From Sphingomonas taxi (GTDB lineage: Bacteria; Pseudomonadota; Alphaproteobacteria; Sphingomonadales; Sphingomonadaceae): a DNA stretch of 64,000 nt. The stretch is taken from NCBI GenBank assembly GCA_003240625.1, contig QFMX01000010.1, positions 1-64,000 on the forward strand, given 5' to 3'. A model generated the notes under the pieces. The model was given only the letters and a program-made list of their open reading frames with translations, searched no databases and was not told the origin of the DNA. Below are positions 60,437-64,000 of this stretch, piece by piece (position 1 is the first letter of the stretch; each line of letters opens with the position of its first letter). The position numbers and the translations under genes are program-made.

Positions 60437-62332
60437 GTGCGGTTCGACGATAGCCTGAAGACGATCCTCGCTGCCGACATGGCCACCGGTTTCGGCGCGC
60501 AATCCGCGTGGCGCCAACTGGTGGACCTGATGGGTCGCGGTCGGGCGGCGGTCGACGAACCGGCCATCGCGCGACTACGCCTGTTGCGTCAGGCGGTGCC
60601 GGTCGAGGTTCGCGCCGCCAGCGCCCGCGCGCTCGCCTTCGCCCGGCCCGATGCGAACCTGGTCGGGTTCTTCGCCGAGGATGCGCTGGCGATCGCCGCG
60701 CCGGTGCTGCGGACCGCGACGCTGGAGCCCGACGAATGGCTGGCGATCCTGCCGCGCCTGACGCCCGCCAGCCGTTCGGTGCTGCGCCATCGCCGCGACC
60801 TGCCGGCGGAGGTCCAGCGTGGCTTGCAGAGCTTCGGTTCGGTCGACTTCGTGCTGCCGCAACCCGATGCGCCGGTCGAGGCGGAGCCGACGCTTGCGGA
60901 GCCGATCGCTGCCGCGCCGATCGCTGCCGCGCCGATCGCTGGCGAGCCGGAGCTGGCCGAAGAGCCGCCTGTCGTTGAAGAACCCGTTGCCGAGGTGTTC
61001 GCCCCACCCCCGATCGACACGCCGCCTGCTGCCGCGCCCGAACCGTCGCTCTATTCCGCGCCCCTCAGCGAAACCCCGTTCATGGCGCTGGGCGCGGTCG
61101 CCCGAGGGCTGCCGTTCGTCGCCGAGGCGTTTCGTCACGCCAAGCTCGCCGAGACCGAACCTCCCGTCGTCGAACCGACTGGACCTGCGTCGGCGGACCG
61201 GTTCGAGATCTCCGACCTTGTCGCGCGGATCGAGGCGTTCAACCGCGACCGTATCGTCGACGCCGCCACCCCGACGCCTGCGGCGGCCGAAATCGAGAGC
61301 TTCCGCTTCGAAACCGACGCGCAAGGCATCATCCGCATGGTCGACGGCGTCGCGCGCTCGGCGCTGGTCGGCGTGTCGCTGGCCTATGCCGCGCAGCAGG
61401 GCGAGGCGCATCTCGACGGCGTCGCGGCCGGCGCATTCCGTCGTCGTTCAAGGTTCAGCGACGCGCGGCTCGAAGTCGGCGGACTGTCCGACGCGTTCGG
61501 ATCGTGGCGGCTGTCGGGCGTGCCCGCGTTCGAACATGCGTCGGGCCGCTTCATCGGTTTCCGCGGCACCGCGCGCCGCCCGCGTCGCGACGAGACCGCC
61601 CACCCGGCGCGCGCGCCGATGCGCCCATCGTCGCCGGTCGCGGATTCGCTCCGCCAGCTCGTCCACGAACTGCGCACGCCGACCAACGCGATCGCCGGGT
61701 TCGCCGAGCTGATCGAGACGCAGTTGCTCGGCCCCGTCTCGCCGACCTATCGCGACCGCGCGACGGCGATCCGCACGCAGGCGGGCGACCTGCTCGCCGC
61801 GATCGACGATCTCGACACCGCAGCGCGGATCGAAGGCCATGCGCTCGATCTGAGGCCGACGACGGTGCCGGTCCGTGCGTTGCTCGACCGCGTCACGAAG
61901 GATCTGCAGCCGCTCGCGACGTTGCGCGGGGCGAGCCTGTCCGTGGCGATGCCGGCGGGCGACTGCGATATCCTCGGCGACGATCGCGCGGTCGAACGGC
62001 TGGTCGGCCGCCTGCTCGCCGCGCTGGTTTCGGCCGGGCGGCAGGGCGAACAGCTTGGGATCGTCGTGCGGCCGGTGGCCGACACGGTCACGATCGAGTT
62101 CGACCGCCCCGCCGCACTCGCCGCGCATGCGACCGACGTGCTGCTCAGCATCGACGCCGAACAGGAGAGCGACGGCGCGCCGCTGCTCGGCACCGGCTTC
62201 GCGCTGCGCCTCGCGCAGAATCTCGCGGTCGAACTCGGCGGCGTCCTGACGATCGGCGCGGAACGCCTCACGCTGCAACTCCCGGCCGCCGATGTCGTGG
62301 AAGCGGAGCGTACCGCCGACGACCAGCGGTGA
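60437..62332 (+). CDS. Histidine-kinase-like protein with degenerate ATPase domain
   Basis: 631 residues, GTG start, no membrane segment. The N-terminal part (1-140) is a helical repeat-like region (ARLRLLRQAVPVEVRAASAR). Then comes a Pro/Ala/Glu-rich linker with short repeats (AEPIAAAPIAAAPIAGEPE) and a PAS-like region near residues 280-390. A HisKA helix follows with LVHELRTPTNAIAGFAELIE, so the H-box is intact. In the ATPase part the N-box Asn and the G1 DxGxG motif are not recognisable, and only a G2-like LLGTGFALRLAQNLA remains. It may be a phosphotransfer or scaffold protein. The stop overlaps the deacetylase GTG. Confidence 0.8.
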   Translation: MRFDDSLKTILAADMATGFGAQSAWRQLVDLMGRGRAAVDEPAIARLRLLRQAVPVEVRAASARALAFARPDANLVGFFAEDALAIAAPVLRTATLEPDEWLAILPRLTPASRSVLRHRRDLPAEVQRGLQSFGSVDFVLPQPDAPVEAEPTLAEPIAAAPIAAAPIAGEPELAEEPPVVEEPVAEVFAPPPIDTPPAAAPEPSLYSAPLSETPFMALGAVARGLPFVAEAFRHAKLAETEPPVVEPTGPASADRFEISDLVARIEAFNRDRIVDAATPTPAAAEIESFRFETDAQGIIRMVDGVARSALVGVSLAYAAQQGEAHLDGVAAGAFRRRSRFSDARLEVGGLSDAFGSWRLSGVPAFEHASGRFIGFRGTARRPRRDETAHPARAPMRPSSPVADSLRQLVHELRTPTNAIAGFAELIETQLLGPVSPTYRDRATAIRTQAGDLLAAIDDLDTAARIEGHALDLRPTTVPVRALLDRVTKDLQPLATLRGASLSVAMPAGDCDILGDDRAVERLVGRLLAALVSAGRQGEQLGIVVRPVADTVTIEFDRPAALAAHATDVLLSIDAEQESDGAPLLGTGFALRLAQNLAVELGGVLTIGAERLTLQLPAADVVEAERTADDQR

Positions 62333-63312
62333 CTTACCGCCCGCCGCGGCCGACCGACGCGCAGCGGGTGGTCTGGCCCGAGGATTTCGGCACCCGCTTC
62401 ACCGTATTCGTGGATGTCGAGGAAGAGTTCGACTGGCGCGCTCCCCATGATTCCCGCAACCGCGCGACGACCGCGATGGCCGCATTCCCAGACGCGCATC
62501 GCCGGTTCGCCGAGCGTGGCGTCGCGCTCAACTGCATGATCGACCACCCGATCGCCACCGATCCGGCTTCGGTCGCGATCCTGTCGCGCGTCGTCGAGGA
62601 TGGACGGTCGGAGATCGGCACGCAGTTGCATGCCTGGGTCAATCCGCCGTTCGAGGGGGCCGCGACATCGGCTGCGAGCTATGCGGGCAACCTGCCCCGG
62701 GCGCTGGAGGCCGCCAAGCTCGAGACGCTCACAACCGCGATTACGACCGCATTCGGCACCGCCCCTCGTGCGTATCGCGCCGGTCGTTATGGCATCGGGC
62801 CGCATAGTTTCGACCTGCTGGCGGCGCTCGGCTACCGGATCGATAGTTCGGTTCGTCCCGGTTACGATTACAGCGGCGATGGTGGCCCGGACTTCTCGAT
62901 GGCGGACGCGGGTGCGTATCGCGAGCGCGGCATCGTCGAACTGCCGCTGACCACCGTATTCACCGGCCGCGCGCGACGGGGCGGTGCCAGGCTGTACCGT
63001 GCGCTAGGCCGCGTACCGAAGGGCCGGGGGGTATTCGCGCGCGCGCGCCTGTTGTCGCGGATCGCGCTGACCCCCGAGGACATGCCGATCGCTGCCGCGC
63101 TCGAGGCGGTGGCGGTCGCGGCGGGCGAAGGGTTGCGGCTGTTCAACCTGTCGTTCCACTCGCCGTCGCTCGCGCCCGGCCATACGCCTTATGTCCGCGA
63201 TGCTCAGGATTTGAAGCGGTTCCATGCCTGGTGGACGACGATGCTCGACGAGTTCGACCGTCGCGGCATCCGCAATGCCTCGCTTGACGAGATCGTCGTG
63301 GCGTTGGGGTGA
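62329..63312 (+). CDS. Polysaccharide deacetylase family protein
   Basis: 327 residues, GTG start overlapping the kinase-like stop (GTGA). NodB-like fold: FTVFVDVEEEFDWRAP provides the catalytic and metal Asp. Also seen: CMIDHPIATDPASVAILSRV, EIGTQLHAWVNPPFEG (metal His), APRAYRAGRYGIGPHSFDLL and LFNLSFHSPSLAPGHTPYVR. It probably trims acetyl groups from a surface polysaccharide. Translational coupling to the upstream kinase-like gene suggests a common process. Confidence 0.88.
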   Translation: MTYRPPRPTDAQRVVWPEDFGTRFTVFVDVEEEFDWRAPHDSRNRATTAMAAFPDAHRRFAERGVALNCMIDHPIATDPASVAILSRVVEDGRSEIGTQLHAWVNPPFEGAATSAASYAGNLPRALEAAKLETLTTAITTAFGTAPRAYRAGRYGIGPHSFDLLAALGYRIDSSVRPGYDYSGDGGPDFSMADAGAYRERGIVELPLTTVFTGRARRGGARLYRALGRVPKGRGVFARARLLSRIALTPEDMPIAAALEAVAVAAGEGLRLFNLSFHSPSLAPGHTPYVRDAQDLKRFHAWWTTMLDEFDRRGIRNASLDEIVVALG

Positions 63313-63346
63313 GGCTCTGCCGAAAGGGGGGGGGAGATCTACAAGT

Positions 63347-63402
63347 TGTTTCCCCGCGAAGGCGGGGACCCAGACTGGGCTCCCGCCTTCGCGGGAGAAC
63401 AA
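63347..63402. repeat. Palindromic repeat, class D short form
   Basis: GTTTCCCCGCGAAGGCGGGG plus ACCCAGACTGGGCTCCCGCC and TTCGCGGGAGAAC. The stretch 63313-63670 holds only this and the class C doublet. Confidence 0.85.
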
Positions 63403-63497
63403 GACGCAGGCGCGAGGCCAATAGCTTGAAGCGATGTCAGCCTGTCGGACCGATCGACGAACTCGACGGCCGTAGTGCCCGCAGCGCCTCGATTCCC

Positions 63498-63610
63498 GAC
63501 TCCCCTCCCTGAAAGGGAGGGGCAGGGAGTGGGTCGGTTTCCGCGTATTCGACCGTTTGGACTCAAGCAGGCCTACCCACCCCCAACCCCTCCCTTTCAG
63601 GGAGGGGAGA
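63498..63610. repeat. Palindromic repeat doublet, class C
   Basis: GACTCCCCTCCCTGAAAGGG plus AGGGGCAGGGAGTGGGTCGG, and the inverted copy CCCACCCCCAACCCCTCCCT plus TTCAGGGAGGGG. Between the deacetylase and rpsI. Confidence 0.87.
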
Positions 63611-63670
63611 CCGTCGCGGTTGGGTCGGCGTTGAGCTCGCTACCCGGACGATCTGCTTCCTCCGAGATCG

Positions 63671-63711
63671 CCCAAAAACCAGAAAGGGCGGCCCGTTGCC
63701 GGACCGCCCTT
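63671..63711 (-). terminator. Rho-independent terminator of the rpsI transcript
   Basis: On the minus strand AAGGGCGG, a 12-base loop region (with further GC pairing) and CCGCCCTT are followed by TTCTGGTTTTTGGG. It lies about 30 bp after the rpsI stop. Confidence 0.82.
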
Positions 63712-63737
63712 CTGATACGCAGATACTGAAAGCGAGT

Positions 63738-64000
63738 TTAGCGCTTCGAGAACTGGAAGCTACGACGGGCCTTTGCCTTGCCGTACTTCTTGCGCTCGAC
63801 GACGCGGCTGTCGCGGGTCAGGAAGCCTGCTGCCTTGACCGATGCGCGCAGCACCGGCTCGAAGCGGGTCAGCGCCTGGCTGATGCCGTGCTTGACCGCG
63901 CCGGCCTGGCCCGAAAGGCCACCACCCTTGACGGTGCAGACGACGTCGTACTGACCTTCGCGCTCGGTGATGCCGAACACCTGGTTGATGACGAGGCGCA
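63738..64000 (-). CDS. rpsI: 30S ribosomal protein S9, 5' part outside the window
   Basis: The C-terminal 86 or so residues of ribosomal protein S9, reading RLVINQVFGITEREGQYDVV, then TVKGGGLSGQAGAVKHGISQ, ALTRFEPVLRASVKAAGFLT and the conserved end RDSRVVERKKYGKAKARRSF with QFSKR. The C-terminal tail reaches the P-site tRNA. No start codon of the gene is in the window. Confidence 0.97.
   Translation of the reverse strand, partial: RLVINQVFGITEREGQYDVVCTVKGGGLSGQAGAVKHGISQALTRFEPVLRASVKAAGFLTRDSRVVERKKYGKAKARRSFQFSKR

Overview
The window looks like chromosomal DNA from a Sphingomonas-type alphaproteobacterium. Three things point there: high GC content, the order yqeY-dnaG-rpoD divergent from carA-carB, and the sphingomonad look of the small secreted and DUF proteins. 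Dozens of GC-rich palindromic repeat doublets sit in the intergenic spaces. All names come from reading translations and motifs; no database search was run.

Layout. 1-4.7 kb is the macromolecular-synthesis operon read leftwards (yqeY, a DUF559 gene bracketed by inverted repeats, dnaG, rpoD cut by the window edge). 4.9-11 kb holds carA, a small unknown gene, carB, greA and a rhomboid protease. 11-13.6 kb is repeats plus a leftward envelope-stress cluster (DUF4170, YtxH-like, DUF3618, holin-like, DUF883/YqjD). 13.8-15.5 kb is eno-ftsB. 15.5-23 kb has hydrolases and peptidases (alpha/beta hydrolase, DUF885, S9 prolyl oligopeptidase) and an MFS exporter. 23-24 kb has two small secreted proteins.

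24.4-35.4 kb is bounded by a decayed 3' half of tRNA-Ala(CGC) on the left and the intact tRNA-Ala(CGC) on the right, in direct orientation, as expected for an old tRNA-targeted island. Inside are a phyH-like gene broken by a TGA, a flotillin/YqiJ pair, a DUF4173 membrane protein coupled to a two-component system, a HAD hydrolase with a perfect 36-bp palindrome, glutaminase, and a hipA fragment abutting the tRNA. No integrase remains.

35.7-45 kb has a disordered Tyr/Gly/Gln-rich DUF2171 protein, an MDR oxidoreductase, CorA, and a compact metNIQ transporter coupled to a flavin monooxygenase and an ATP-grasp protein (probably sulfur scavenging). A secreted cyclophilin and a lipid-kinase-like protein follow. 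45-57.6 kb has hemB, a GNAT, an MFS/spermidine-synthase fusion, two identical tRNA-Arg(ACG) genes, two alpha/beta hydrolases, DUF952, gyrA, an SDR and yaaA. 57.7-64 kb has a TPR-like secreted protein, a stack of four repeat doublets, an Lrp regulator, a degenerate histidine-kinase-like protein coupled to a polysaccharide deacetylase, and the 3' part of rpsI.

Main points to follow up: a repeat doublet inserted in frame inside carA; the DUF559 gene whose two ends are encoded by inverted copies of that same repeat; the tRNA-Ala direct repeats; and the FUS-like low-complexity protein.
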